Made by a program: the position numbers and the translations under genes. Under the pieces are notes generated by a model. It was given only the letters and a program-made list of their open reading frames with translations, was not told where the DNA came from and ran no database searches. Shown piece by piece: positions 12,101-23,995 of a stretch of DNA of 64,000 nt (position 1 is its first letter; each line of letters begins with the position of its first letter). The DNA is taken from the NCBI GenBank assembly GCA_028023455.1, contig JAQFVV010012405.1:6097334-6161333 (forward strand), in the 5' to 3' direction. Origin of the DNA: Epiperipatus broadwayi (lineage: Eukaryota; Onychophora; Udeonychophora; Euonychophora; Peripatidae).

Positions 12101-15100
12101 CTTTTGTTCTTCCTTTTTTTCTTTTAAAGTATATATAACTTATTAAATAACTTTCAACAAATATCTTCAACAGAATAATAAGATATAAATTTCTCAACAG
12201 TTTAAATTTATAAGAATTTATCATAATTGTTAAATATAAATGTTCTTTTGCTTCACACATACTAAACATATTAAATATAAAGTTCATACAAATCCTTAGG
12301 TTTTCCTTGATTATATGGTTGAAATTCTCATGGCTTCTTCTAGGCATTAGCAATGATTGATGACCATGATTTCATTAAGCTTTGGTGTGAAAATTTTACT
12401 GACAGGGAATTAATTTGTTACCCAGACATAAGATACATTAAAATAATTATATTAAAACTATACTTTTAACTTTAATAAAAAAAATATTTATAAAAAATTA
12501 AAAATGTAAAATGAATTAAAGACAAGACCAGATTAGATGAACAAAACAAGACATGTTTAGATAAAATTAGATTGTCTAGACTGATTGAACACCTATATTT
12601 ATACCTATCTTATCCAGTGCTTTCATTGGTTGATCCAAATTCTTCTTAAATATTAATTTATATATAAATTAAATTTCTGTCTACAAAATGATTTTCTAAA
12701 ATAATAGACTAATTATTTTTATATTATATAAAATTTATTTAATACTTTATAATATGCCATATCTTTATTTAAATTTTAAAATATTTTCAATAACCATTAT
12801 TTTAGCAGCACAATAAAGTATTAATAGCTAGCTACTTTTAAAATAAAATTTACATAATCTGACAAATTATTAATTTGCTTTTTACAAACGAAACTAAAAC
12901 AAATATATTAAAAGGCGAATATATTTTTACTGCTGATTTTGTAATTGACCAATCAAAAGTTTAGAGTTTTAACTCACTCGACCAACTGAAATTTTTGATG
13001 GCACAAAGGTTAAATTAAACAAGATTTATTGAATCTAAGTAATTTAATTTTTATTTATTCAATCTTTACAAAACAAAACACTTAAAATACTTAGGGACTT
13101 TTCCCCCCATATTTTTCTTCTAATTGTTTGCATTGATTTGCTTGATATGGACCTATATTCTATTTGCAAATTATTATCAATCTCAGTGTATTCTTCTTCA
13201 AATATATTACCCAGAGTTATTTATAAGCAGATTCATAACAAAGTATTTTTAATAAACTTAAAAATACAATTTTTCTTTTCATTTATTAAAAATGACTTAT
13301 TACGAGTCTCCTTACAAATAGTTCTGGGTAACGTACTTGAACAAGAATGTTCTGAGATAGATTATATTTCTACTTATCACATATTTAAGCAGTGGTAAAA
13401 AGTTGTTTACATGCTGTTGAAAATAATAATTATGCATATTATTATCATTAACTTGAAATTAGTAATAACTAACTCTATTTACTCTACTGCTAGAACCATC
13501 TGTTGTAAGCTTGGGTAATTGATAAAGACTGGTAGATGATGCTATTTATATCCATGTTCCCAGATTAGTTTTTAGCTATTGATCATTTAAATAAGACACA
13601 GGATTTGCCATCTGCGACTTTATTGTTTTTTTTTATATAACCAAGAAAATAATCTGAACCAATTTCCATTGCATAATTATATAGAATATGAATATACCAC
13701 TACAACTTACACAGTAAATATGTAATATCTCAGTAGATGGCTCTGAAGAAGGGTAAACAGATCCAAATATTATATCAGTTGCAGACATTAAAGATAACAC
13801 ACACAGAGAGAGAGAGAGAGTCATGTGATATTTTTCATTGGTATACAACAGTTAAATTTTTTTTACAATTAACATAAAATCAATATCATTAAAATATATA
13901 GCTATTGGTGCAGTATTAGATTTATATATATATATAGGCAAGTTTGTTAAGTTTAAAACCTGAATTGCAAGCTATTTGCTTGCATAGTAATAAAAAAAAA
14001 AACGTAAAAGTTGCCAAAATGTGAATATTGCACCTTTGGCTTAAAATACAGGACTTGGGAGTAGAAAAATAGATATTAATTACTGTTCTTAATTATAGAC
14101 ATTAAATTAAGAAAAAACCTGGGTGTGGTTTGTTTGATGTATTTTATGTAAATTTTTAGTTCTTTTATTTTTTTGTATAGTGGTGTCACCTATATTTCTA
14201 TTTTTTATTGATTATATTAACAAACAACATTTTTTTTTGTTAGTTTTCAATATATATATATATTATAACTCCAAAAATTGAAATATACAAATGCTCATTC
14301 AAGACAATCATTCGATACCTTATAAAAAAAATCGTAAGTCAAGATGTTGGCAAGCCAACATTATAATTCAAAAATGAACAATCGAGATCCTCCACATCAT
14401 GCCTGAAAGTAATAACAATAATAAACTATGGGCTATTGGCTGAGCTCAGAGGGGTTACCAAATAGTAAAAGCTGCAATACAAAGAGCCATATAATAGCAA
14501 TAAATAAACATTATTAATATAATATTTAACATTTAATAAATTTTAAGAGGAGAACTACCATACTTACTCTTACGAATTATAGGGATGCTCTTAATATTGA
14601 AAGCATACATCATAGAGTGATTAGGTTATATTAAATTCTTTTCCACATCATCTCTCCTCATTACAACACAGCTAATAACCATAATCAGCATCTCATTGTT
14701 ATGATCAGATCCACATTTCAAATCTTTTGATAAAGAATAATAGGTTTCTTATATTTTGTGCCACATTGTTTATCAAAATGATTTCTTTTGCAAAACAATT
14801 TTTTTAGTGTTCAATTGTTTTATATTGAAATATCAGGTTTCTTTAATTAAATATTTATAATATTAAAAATTTACTATTTTCTTTCTGTTGAGGATTATTA
14901 GGCAATGAATGGAATCCCAGTAGAAATATGAGGAGACATACTTTTACCCATAAGATAATGTCTATCTAACTGAATAAGAAAATACTTTCATTAAAATAAA
15001 ATACATGAAAAACTCTTAATTAAGAATAATAAAAAATACCAGGATTTCACTCAAACATAATGAGTGAATAATAGATTTTATGGCCATTCAGAATATCCTA

Positions 15101-15235
15101 CTAATAACTCCTATTAAATCTTTCTTTATAAATTTAAGATAAATAATTTAAGTATTTAAGTTTATGATATATAGTCAACTGTGTTCTTCTGGATAAATTA
15201 AACAATAATTTTATTACTAAAGCAGTTTTTTTTTA
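9123..15235. other. AT-rich DNA, no gene recognised
   Basis: Only short low-complexity ORFs, a short (AG)n run near 13810 and AT runs. Recurring segments near 9.2 and 13.0 kb (runs like AACAATTTTATTATTTAACA) resemble the reverse complement of polyadenylation-rich LTR DNA such as that in the Ty3 LTRs at 36.9 kb. That link is weak. Confidence 0.4.
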
Positions 15236-15350
15236 ATAAATACAATTGGTAATATATAAAGAACCTGCTACTAGCTCTTAACAAGCTTTTTTTTTTATGA
15301 TAAATGCTACAAGAGAAAATACATGAAGCTTTTATCTATGATGGTCCCCA

Positions 15351-15391
15351 TCCCCAGACCGGTTTCGAGCTATGGCTCTCATCAGTGAGGA
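15351..15391 (-). ncRNA. hammerhead ribozyme, family 1, intact core (R1 left)
   Basis: Minus strand: stem I UCCUCA, core CUGAUGA, stem II GAGC-CAUA-GCUC, GAAA, stem III ACC/GGU (no loop), cleavage triplet GUC, then UGGGGA. Stem I pairs over six base pairs with one G-U. Stem II has the favoured G-C closing pair next to the core. Every invariant hammerhead nucleotide is present. Stem III is self-complementary without a loop, so cleavage probably needs two copies pairing with each other, as reported for some retrozyme and Penelope-type hammerheads. Predicted cleavage lies between 15357 and 15356. Confidence 0.9.
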
Positions 15392-15903
15392 GCTAGGACA
15401 TAAGATTCAAAATATTAAGTCAAGCCAAGCATTTATCTAATTCTTAAATATTAAGAAAAAGATCCAAATCTTCAGACACCTATATGTCTTCAAATTCAGC
15501 TCTTTAACCAAAGAAACTATATGAGCCTGAACTAAATTCAGAGATCCCATATATTAGTAGGCTTAGCAATTAATATAGCCAAAGCCCTAATAGAAAAATT
15601 ATAAAAGTAAAAATCAATCATATATCACATGACCTGTATAGCTTGTATTACCAATATGTAATATATAAAGAACCTGCTACTAGCTCTTAACAAGCTTATT
15701 TTGCTATTAGGGCTTTGGCTATATTAATTGCTAAGCCTACTATTATATGAGATCTGAATTTATTTCAGGCTCATATAGTTTCTTTGGTTAAAGAGCTGAA
15801 TTTAAAGACATATAGGTGTCTGAAGATTTGGATCTTTTTCTTAATATTTAAGAATTAGATAAATGCTTGGCTTGAGTTAATATTTTGAATCTTATGTCCT
15901 AGA

Positions 15904-15944
15904 TCCTCACTGATGATAGCCATAGCTCGAAACCAGTCTGGGGA
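15904..15944 (+). ncRNA. hammerhead ribozyme, family 1 (R1 right arm)
   Basis: Plus strand copy in the inverted arm: UCCUCA, CUGAUGA, stem II AGC-CAUA-GCU (outer U-C mismatch), GAAA, CCAGUC, UGGGGA. Core intact; stem III is shortened to about two pairs. Being inverted relative to the left motif, read-through RNA from either strand would carry a hammerhead. Confidence 0.8.
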
Positions 15945-16451
15945 TGGGGACCATCATAGATAAAAGCTTCATGTATTTTCTCTTGTAGCATTTATCATAA
16001 AAAAAAAGCTTGTTAAGAGCTAGTAGCAGGTTCTTTATATATTACATATTGGTAACATAAGCTATACAGGTCATGTGATATATGACTGATTTTTACTTTT
16101 ATAAATACAATTGGTTAAAGTGATCATTTAAATTTTAGAAAATGAATAATCTACCTATTAGGTGCTTTCTTAACATCTACAGACCAATTTGAACAAAGTT
16201 TTTATAATATTCAATTTTATGTTCATTTGTATTTTTAATGACCAATATATAAGATAACGGTATAATAGATTTCATAAGGTTAAGATTTTAAGCCAATAAA
16301 CATCACATGACCACTTTTTATGCTTGTGTATAACTGTTTTAAAATAGACAAAACTCACTATATGTATTGCCACACATAGCAAGCTAGAGTAATCAATGGA
16401 TGCCAGAAGCCTTGTGCATAAAATCCCCATCTAGTGCATACTCATCCAATA

Positions 16452-16494
16452 TCCCCAGACTAATTTCTGGCTTGTGGCATTCATCAGCGGAGGA
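16452..16494 (-). ncRNA. hammerhead ribozyme, family 1, degraded (R2 left)
   Basis: Minus strand: CUGAUGA and GAAA present, stem III AUU/AGU, cleavage triplet GUC, then UGGGGA. Stem I's 5' strand is altered by a small insertion (UCCUCCG before the core) and stem II is weakened (UGCC..GCCA). Confidence 0.5.
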
Positions 16495-16803
16495 GCCTTG
16501 GATCTGAGAGCACTGCAACTAGATCTTAGGATCTAATGTAACCCCCCAGCAGCCACCTTTTATCTCCACTTAACTACAAAACTATGAGTCTTAAACTGAA
16601 AACACTTTAATGTTTTTAATCCAAACCTGCTAGCTTATATTGTCATATGGGTCTGAACTCACCCATACATTTTGGTGTCTTTGGTTCTTTAATAACCATA
16701 GCCACCACTATCCTATTAGGCAGGATTGGTTTTAAGCCAATGAACATCACATGACCACTACTTCCTTTGCTTGTGTATAACTGTTTTAAAACAGGCAAAA
16801 GGC

Positions 16804-16845
16804 TCCTCACTGACGAAGGCCACAAGCCAGAAACTAGTCTGGGGA
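16804..16845 (+). ncRNA. hammerhead ribozyme, family 1, intact core (R2 right)
   Basis: Plus strand: UCCUCA, CUGACGA (the seventh core position may be any base), stem II GGC-CACAA-GCC, GAAA, stem III ACU/AGU, triplet GUC at 16837-16839, then UGGGGA. All invariant positions kept. Stem II differs from R1 (GAGC/GCUC) by compensating changes, which argues for RNA structure rather than chance. Confidence 0.87.
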
Positions 16846-16971
16846 TATTGGATGAGTAGGCACTAGATGGAGATTTTATGCACAAGCCTTCTGGCATCCA
16901 CTGATTACTCTAACTTGCTGTGTGTGGCAATATGTATAGTGAGTTTTGCCTGTTTTAAAATGTTAAGATTT

Positions 16972-17940
16972 CTGAATAATATGTGTTAATGCTGATATTA
17001 AGATATACTTAACAATAAAAAACAATAAAAACAACATTTATTTTGACAATAAAAACAATTAAATAAATAACAATCTTGCAAATCTACCATATTTCAAAAT
17101 GCATTATTTAGACACTATGCTATGCAACTCACTGCAGAGGAGAAATACTTTTTCAAGTTTACAGATAAGAATGAAATAAAATTTACAGATTAACTAATAA
17201 TTGACTATTATTAGCTTCATCTGATTAATGAAAGCTTTTTTTAATATTAGCATTATCACAAGAAGTTCTACATTTTTTACTCTACAGTTATTCCATGATG
17301 TTGTCCCAAAAATGAATATATTTAAACAGTTAGCCCATTTTACCAATCCAGTAATGAAATAAATTCTAAAACTGGTGTATATCACTTATTGATGCCCATG
17401 AATACAATTTTTAATTTCTAAAATAAATATTTGTTATATTCTTTAATGCTAGCAAAGCACAGCAAAAAGCAGACCTACACATCAAAATCATCCATAGCCT
17501 ATACTCAGAGTATTCAAGAATGCAACAGAAGAAAAGCTGACATTCCTCAGAACAAACAACAATATCAATTGCCAAAAATAATATCATGGGAGTACATCAG
17601 TCATGGCTTCATGCAAAATATATAGGATACAATATATCCACAAGAGAAAGATAAATAATGTAATGAACATAAATGATGGCATGAACTCAAAAGGGAGCAC
17701 CTACATTTTCAGTGCAAAAATTACGCTATGACCTTTTCTCTGAACATATAGAAAATGAAAATAAACCATCAAAATACACAAGAAACAATAATAGCTGCCT
17801 TAAATAAAGCATTTATACTTAGATATGAGACATGAAAAATATAACTCACAGAAGATATAAAAAATAATGAGAGAGATAATGCCTCAATATCTTTCCAAAC
17901 ATATGATAATGATATAAATATCTACAAGAGAGAGACACAG
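16972..17940. other. no gene recognised
   Basis: About 17430-17780 is less AT-rich, with a 64-codon open frame (contains QECNRRKADIPQNKQQYQL). No domain, splice context or repeat match is visible. Confidence 0.35.
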
Positions 17941-18170
17941 TCATGATCTCTTGGAAAAATATAAGCTAACAAAATAAATATTTACAAAAAGAGCAAAACT
18001 ACCATCTCTTGGAAAATATACTAGCAAGATAACCATGTACAATAGATATCTATAAGAACCATCTCTTGAAAATATAATGGCAAGATAAGCATGTACAATA
18101 AAGCAAGAGAGTGTCTAACATGACAATCTCCTAAATAAATATAATAATAAACTGATATGTAAAACTGACA
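17941..18170. repeat. degenerate tandem repeat, 58-66 bp period
   Basis: About four units, each beginning ACCATCTCTTGGAAAATATA or a variant, and sharing GCAAGATAA and CATGTACAATA in the later units. Confidence 0.6.
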
Positions 18171-20527
18171 ATAAATTATTTGCCAAAACTGACCTAATAA
18201 AAACATTGCCTGAAATAAGAAATAAGAATATCCATCATCTTCACTTGTTCACACAAACATATACATTGAAACAAATAAATAAATTGCTCATGATAGGGGA
18301 CAAATAACACTTTAAACTATATAGCATTATAAAAGTGTAAATATTCTGTGAACTTCTGGATATTACAGGTTATAAATAATTCTTACAATTATATCAGACA
18401 AAATTCATAGGATAAATAGAATAAAAGAAAATATATAATAAATTATAATAGCATAATAATGAAATTTAAATTTATATCCAGTTTATCAAAATACATAATT
18501 AAAGATCCTTTAGCCTGGATGTTCTATAATTAAGCAAGATACAATCCCTGTAATTGTCATTCTGCAAACACCAATTTTTTTTCCTTTTTATTGAATACAT
18601 AGCAAATTTAAATTATATATACAACATTTGAAATATTTCCTATAAGCAAGAGTTTCTTAATAATCCAAGTACACAATACATTAATGACCATTCAATTTTT
18701 GTGAAGAGTATTTAAATAAAGCACTGGAAATCTTTTGTACAATATTATACTATTTTTCATTTAATGTACAAGAGCATATGTTCTGCAGACAGAATACAGG
18801 TTTCATTGTAGAAAAGATTTACATGAAACAAGTTAGCTAATGATAAACTTCAATAAAATTCGTAATTTAGGAGCCTTTATGTTTTATTCATATAGGATTA
18901 CATTCAAAGATCAGCCTTTCAAGCTAATTGTGCATGCGTCTTTTGCGAGTGTTAAATAATAAATGAATACTTCACTCTACAATACAAGATATAGTATTTA
19001 TGCATAAATAAAAGGAATCCTCATTCCAATTATCCACTAAGGATGATTAAAGAATAATAGTAACTTCAAATAAATATTCTATTAATATTTGAGAATATAG
19101 TCAGGTAATAAATAATTTTCAAATAAAAAAAGTAAGTCAATAATTTTAATTTTATGAACTTAGGAAACATTTTCCTGTCTGTAGTCTACAATAAATATAA
19201 GACAAAATTTTGCAAGTGAATATTTTCTATCCTGCTACTAAAATAACACTAAATAAATAAATATTTGAAAATTCAAGCAAGCAATCTATTAAATTCCAGT
19301 ATCACTAAACAGTTTCTTCTATCCAGAATTTAAAATAGTTTGTTCATTAAAAGATGAACTATTCCTAAGAAAACCATTATTTTAGAGATATGACAATATT
19401 AAAATAAAGATACTTTTAAATATATTGAAGAATATTTAAAATATTTGAAAGTCTTTTTAATAAACTTCTTATTCTTAGCATCTTATATGGCTAATAGAAA
19501 AATATTTTTATACTATTAAAAACTGCTTTAAAATACCAACCTCAGCATAAAGTCTTCAGAAGTTTTAATGATTGTGTAACATTGTCACACTCTTATTTCC
19601 ACACACTTAAGATTTGCCCATACATAAACATTTGGGTTGAAAGAATGGGTGGATTCACTCCATTCTTTCTAAAATACTATATCTCATGTCTGGAAAAATT
19701 GAGTATTCATTTATAATTTATCTTTAAAGCGCATGTGCATTGGCTTAATCACTAATATTACTATTACATAAAAAACATAGTGCTATATAAAATAATATCT
19801 CATAATATTCCAGTATATAAAATACTAAATAGGTAATATTGTCGACTATAATGAGAAAATGAGAATCAATAAAAGTTCTTACATAATAATGGTGAGTCAC
19901 AGAGAATTTTCACAAAGTGTACTTTTTATATAGAAATAACACAACAATTGTTAAATAGTTAGATAAAATTTCCATTATGTTTTTGACTATGTAGATTTTA
20001 AACTTCTTTAAATAATTTCACCATAGAATATTAGTGGCTGAAGAAAATTAATTAGCACTACATGTTTAATTTTAAGCAAAAATAAAAATTTGTTATGAGC
20101 AATTTAACTGAATAAAAATTAATTATTAACCAAGTAAATTTTACTAGTAAAAATTACCCAAGTTGAATAAAAAGTATTAAAGTAAGAATTAATAAGTAAA
20201 TAAAGAATATGTGTGCAAGTCTTTATTTATATTACTGATCATATGACTGCTTTTGTTGGATGAAATTGACATTTAAATGCACCCCTTCCTTGACCTTAAT
20301 TTATTAAAGCTTAAAGATCAACCTGCATCCTGGGAGACATAGCTAAAAATAAACTCCTTTACATAACTGTCTAGACTTTAATTAAAATGTTACATTTTAA
20401 GACAATTATTTATGAAACTAAAAATTATTACAGTGTAAATAATATAATAAATTACATTATTTTAAACAGAACATTACTTTACATTAGTCTTTTTAAACAC
20501 TCTTATATAATATATAATAATAATGAA
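18171..20527. other. AT-rich DNA, no gene recognised
   Basis: Short low-complexity ORFs only; no splice-flanked exon-like island and no repeat that I can match elsewhere in the window. Confidence 0.4.
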
Positions 20528-21712
20528 TTTTCACCAACCAAGAAAACAAGCTGGATTTAAAAGTGGTTTTAGTATATAGTAGATCATATACAGGTATTGA
20601 AAGAAGTTATAGAAAGGACAAATGAATATGAGTTGCCATTATGGTTTGGATTTGTAGATTATGAAAAGGCATTTGCTTCTATAACATTTCTTCAGTGATT
20701 AAAGCATTGGATCATCAAGGTATAGATCCAGGATATTGTCATATTTTAAAGAATATTTATAAAAATGTAACAGCAACAATTAGATTACATAATGATACTA
20801 GGAAAGTCAATATTGAGAAGGGTGTAAGATAGGGTGACTCCATATCTCCAAAATTTTTTACAGCAATGCTGCAAGAAGTATTTTGTGGATTAAAATGGAA
20901 AGCTAAAGGAGTGAAAGTAAATGGAGATTGTTTAAGTCATTTAGATTTTGCAGATGATGTAGTTGTTTTTGCAAATAATGCTTTAGAGCTGCAGGAAATA
21001 TTGCAAGAGTTATCAGATAAAAGTAGGACTAAAGATAAATGTTAAAAAAACTAAAGTAATGTTCAATGGATTTTCTCAAAATATAAAAATAAAGATTTTT
21101 ATTATGATGAATTAGAAAAAGTTACCAGCTACAAATATCTTTGTCAGATTATTAATACATATGGAAACATAATGGATTAAATTAATCATAGAATTAAACT
21201 TGATTGGGGTCCTTTTGGTAGAAATAACTTGATACTAAAAGAAAATATGCCTATGTGTTTGAAAAGAAAGTTTTTTTAATAAATGTGTTTTACCAGCTTT
21301 TACTTATGAATCTGAGACTTGAAAACTTAATAGAAGAGCAATACAGAGACTTCAGACTATTCAAAGATGTATGGAGAGATGCATGTTAGGAGTAACAAGA
21401 AGAGATCAAAAACGCAATATATGGGTAAGAGAACAAACATGTGTTACTGACTTTATTGAAAAAGTTAAAAGACTGAAGTGGAGTTGGGCTGGACATATTG
21501 CTAGAAGAGATAATAGATGGACAATTGAAATCTTAAACTGGATTCCAAGAGATTGTAAAAGACCCTGAAAGAGGCCACATGCAAATGGATGGATGAAATA
21601 AGAAAGTATGCAGAAGTGATGTGGAAAAGAGAAGCTAAAGATCGGAGAAGATGGTTTGAACTTGGAGAGACCTTCAATCTGCAGTCGATTGATAATGGTT
21701 GATGATGATGAA
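20528..21712 (+). pseudogene. RTE-type LINE copy A, 5'-truncated reverse transcriptase
   Basis: Starts inside the reverse-transcriptase domain and runs to the LINE 3' end. Visible motifs: FVDYEKAF (motif A), RxGDSISPKFF (motif B, with a stop), FADDVVVFAN (motif C, catalytic Asp pair kept), YKYLCQII. The C-terminal region reads WAGHIARRDNRWTIEILNW and IPRDCKRP, typical of RTE-type endonuclease/reverse transcriptases. Several stops and frameshifts make it dead. The 3' end is a GATGAT run, the usual RTE tail. Very similar to copy B, so a fairly recent family. Confidence 0.85.
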
Positions 21713-23110
21713 TGGTGAAGTTTCTCAGAATTTTTTTTTAAAATAAGACTTTTTAAAATAAATATTTAAGAATAGCTTTTAATATTGCAACAGGAAGCTA
21801 AAATTAAAATTTATTATCCAAGTACATTTACATATGTTTACTAATGCTTTCTTTTATTTAAATAAATAACTTTTAATAATACTAAATTAACCCTTTATCT
21901 TTTTTAATTAACTATCTTAAAACTAATTTAACTGAATTAATCTCTATTATACTTAGCATTAACAAAATATATTTTTATTAGCAAATGACTTAAATAAAAA
22001 TACCTCTTATAAATAAGTAAATTAAATACTAACAATAAGCATTAAAGATTTAAATTTAGTTATTAAAATTTAACTTTAACATTGACTTTTAACATACTAG
22101 TATCTCTATTAAAATAATTTTAATTCTTAATACATTATAACTTTAATTCGCTATTATTCATTATTTACACTAAAAAATATCCCTAATTTAAGCAATTTGA
22201 AGTCATTTACAACTACAAATGGGGTTTAAAGCACTAAAGTAAAAATATTAATATGACTTTAAAAACAAAAAGTTCTTAAAAATAACGTAGAGAATGAATT
22301 AACACTTAAGTATCAAGCCTAGATAAATTGGCTAGTTATAAAAATTAACTTATTGAATTATATATAAGGGACTTGAATTCAAGCTTTCAACTATCCACAG
22401 CTATCCAGTCTATCTTATGCAACTGATACACAGTACCACACACACATTAAGTTTAGTATAGACAATATACAGGTATTTAAATCTTATATATTGTAAAAGG
22501 AACCAGATTTGAACCCTGTTACAAGGGCCGACTATTTATCATGAAACTTTTATTTAAATCCCGCACATGTGTATACGCATGGTCAATGTATAACCAACAT
22601 ATATACAGAAATATAGATATTTTCTTTTTCAATTATATATATGATGAAAAGATTAAAAAATTATAATAATAATAATTTATGTTAATAATATATAAATATC
22701 TAATTTGGAAATCTACTAAAGTCGAACATTTTTTTTTTGTTATCACTGTACTTAAATTTGGAATTGGGAGATAAAGACGCTTTCTGTATATATATATATA
22801 TTGTTTTGTTTATTCATCTTTCCATTGTTATATCTCCAAATTCTTGGAAAATCTACATTTACAGTAAAAGATTTTTTTCCGCGTTTGATCAAATTTTGTA
22901 ATCGGACCAAAGAAAGCGGATGTAAATGTACAAAAATTGTTTCTGATCAAAGCAGATAAACAGAAATAATTTTATTTTAAAACAATCTGATAAATAGTAG
23001 GAATATCAATTAAAATTTATCAGATTGAAAATCGACTGTCTTGGAGGCCTTAAAGGAATCGAGCAGGGCAAATTTTCTAATGTCCACTCCATACTTTCTT
23101 GTCTTTGCAG
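21713..23110. other. AT-rich DNA with family 2 tail scraps
   Basis: No gene. At 22360-22450 and 22497-22600 lie box-B-like segments (GGACTTGAATTC, CCAGATTTGAACCC) resembling the tail of the hammerhead family 2 repeats; the ribozyme part is absent. Confidence 0.45.
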
Positions 23111-23186
23111 CTATTATTACTATGTGATTATTCATTTGGTATACGAACATGGATGGGCTGCTCACCAACAAGCATTAGTCAGCGTG
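23111..23186 (+). CDS. candidate internal exon (weak)
   Basis: Bounded by a good acceptor (ttgtctttgcag) and a good donor (GTGAGT). 76 bases, open in one frame (contains HLVYEHGWAAHQQALVSV). Upstream 22.86-23.1 kb is less AT-rich and looks unique. No family recognised; no partner exon is visible nearby, and the adjacent LINE begins within about 150 bases. Confidence 0.25.
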
Positions 23187-23995
23187 GTGAGTTTATTGGC
23201 TTTTTACCTCTGAGTTTAAGATAAAAAAACACCATGGTCTTTCTTCTCAGTTGCCTGATAAGGTAGAATGAATGTTTGTGTAAATGATAAATATTTTTCC
23301 AATAGTTATATACAATTATAACAGACAAAAATAAAGCATGGCCTTTATTCCCAACAGGCTGTAAAGTCACCAGCCTAGCTAGCAGTTGGTGGCTGAAGGT
23401 GGAAGGTGCTAAGAATCCCCTGATTGTGGACCCAGGCTGCCATTTGACAATGACTTTTTTTAGGTATTTACAACTGTAGATCACTTTCAAGTGAAGGAAG
23501 ATTGCAAGAATTAGAAAAAGAATGGTCTATTATGTAGGACATTATTGGACTTTGTGAAGTTAGAAGTAAAGGTGAAGAGGAAATTGATTTAAAAAGTGGA
23601 CATGTACTCTATTATAAAGGCACAAATATTGGAAATACAAGTGAAGTAGGATTCATTATAAATAAAAAGTGGAAGAACAACAGTGTAGAGATTGATGGTG
23701 TATCGGACAGAGTGTCAAGATTAGTTATACAACTTAATACCAGATATCAAATGCATATAATTCCAGTTTATGCCCCAACAAGTTCTCATAGGAATGAAGT
23801 AGTAGAAGATTTTTATATGGATCCAAAAGGATTTTGATCAGAGTAAACAACATTTTAAAATTGTTATGGGAGACTTTAATGCTAGAATTGGTAAACAAAT
23901 GAAAGATGAAAATGCTATAGGTAATTTTGGTTATAGAAATGAGAGAGGACATAGATTTAGTGTTTTTCTGAAGGTTTGTGATGATGGTGTTCTAG

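Larger units (their letters stand above)
15251..16100. mobile_element. retrozyme-like fold-back element R1 (850 bp)
   Basis: Flanked by a 15-bp target-site duplication, ATAAATACAATTGGT, at 15236-15250 and 16101-16115. Structure: one full forward unit of 409 bp (15251-15659), the first ~40 bases of a second forward unit (restarts at 15660 with AATATATAAAGAACCTGC), then an inverted copy of almost the whole unit to the right end. Each arm carries a hammerhead motif, minus strand on the left and plus strand on the right. No ORF of note. Known metazoan retrozymes are a few hundred bp, tandem, flanked by duplications and carry type I hammerheads, which fits; I infer non-autonomous retrotransposition. 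Confidence 0.85.
16289..16961. mobile_element. retrozyme-like fold-back element R2 (673 bp)
   Basis: Flanked by GTTAAGATTT at 16279-16288 and 16962-16971. Same plan as R1: forward unit (starts TTTAAGCCAA), restart of a second unit 444 bp later at 16731 (TTTAAGCCAA, then AACATCACATGACCACT), and from about 16797 an inverted copy of the unit's first 180 bases. Hammerhead motifs lie in both arms. Sequence is clearly related to R1 around the ribozyme and the ATCACATGACC box, but diverged elsewhere. Confidence 0.85.
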
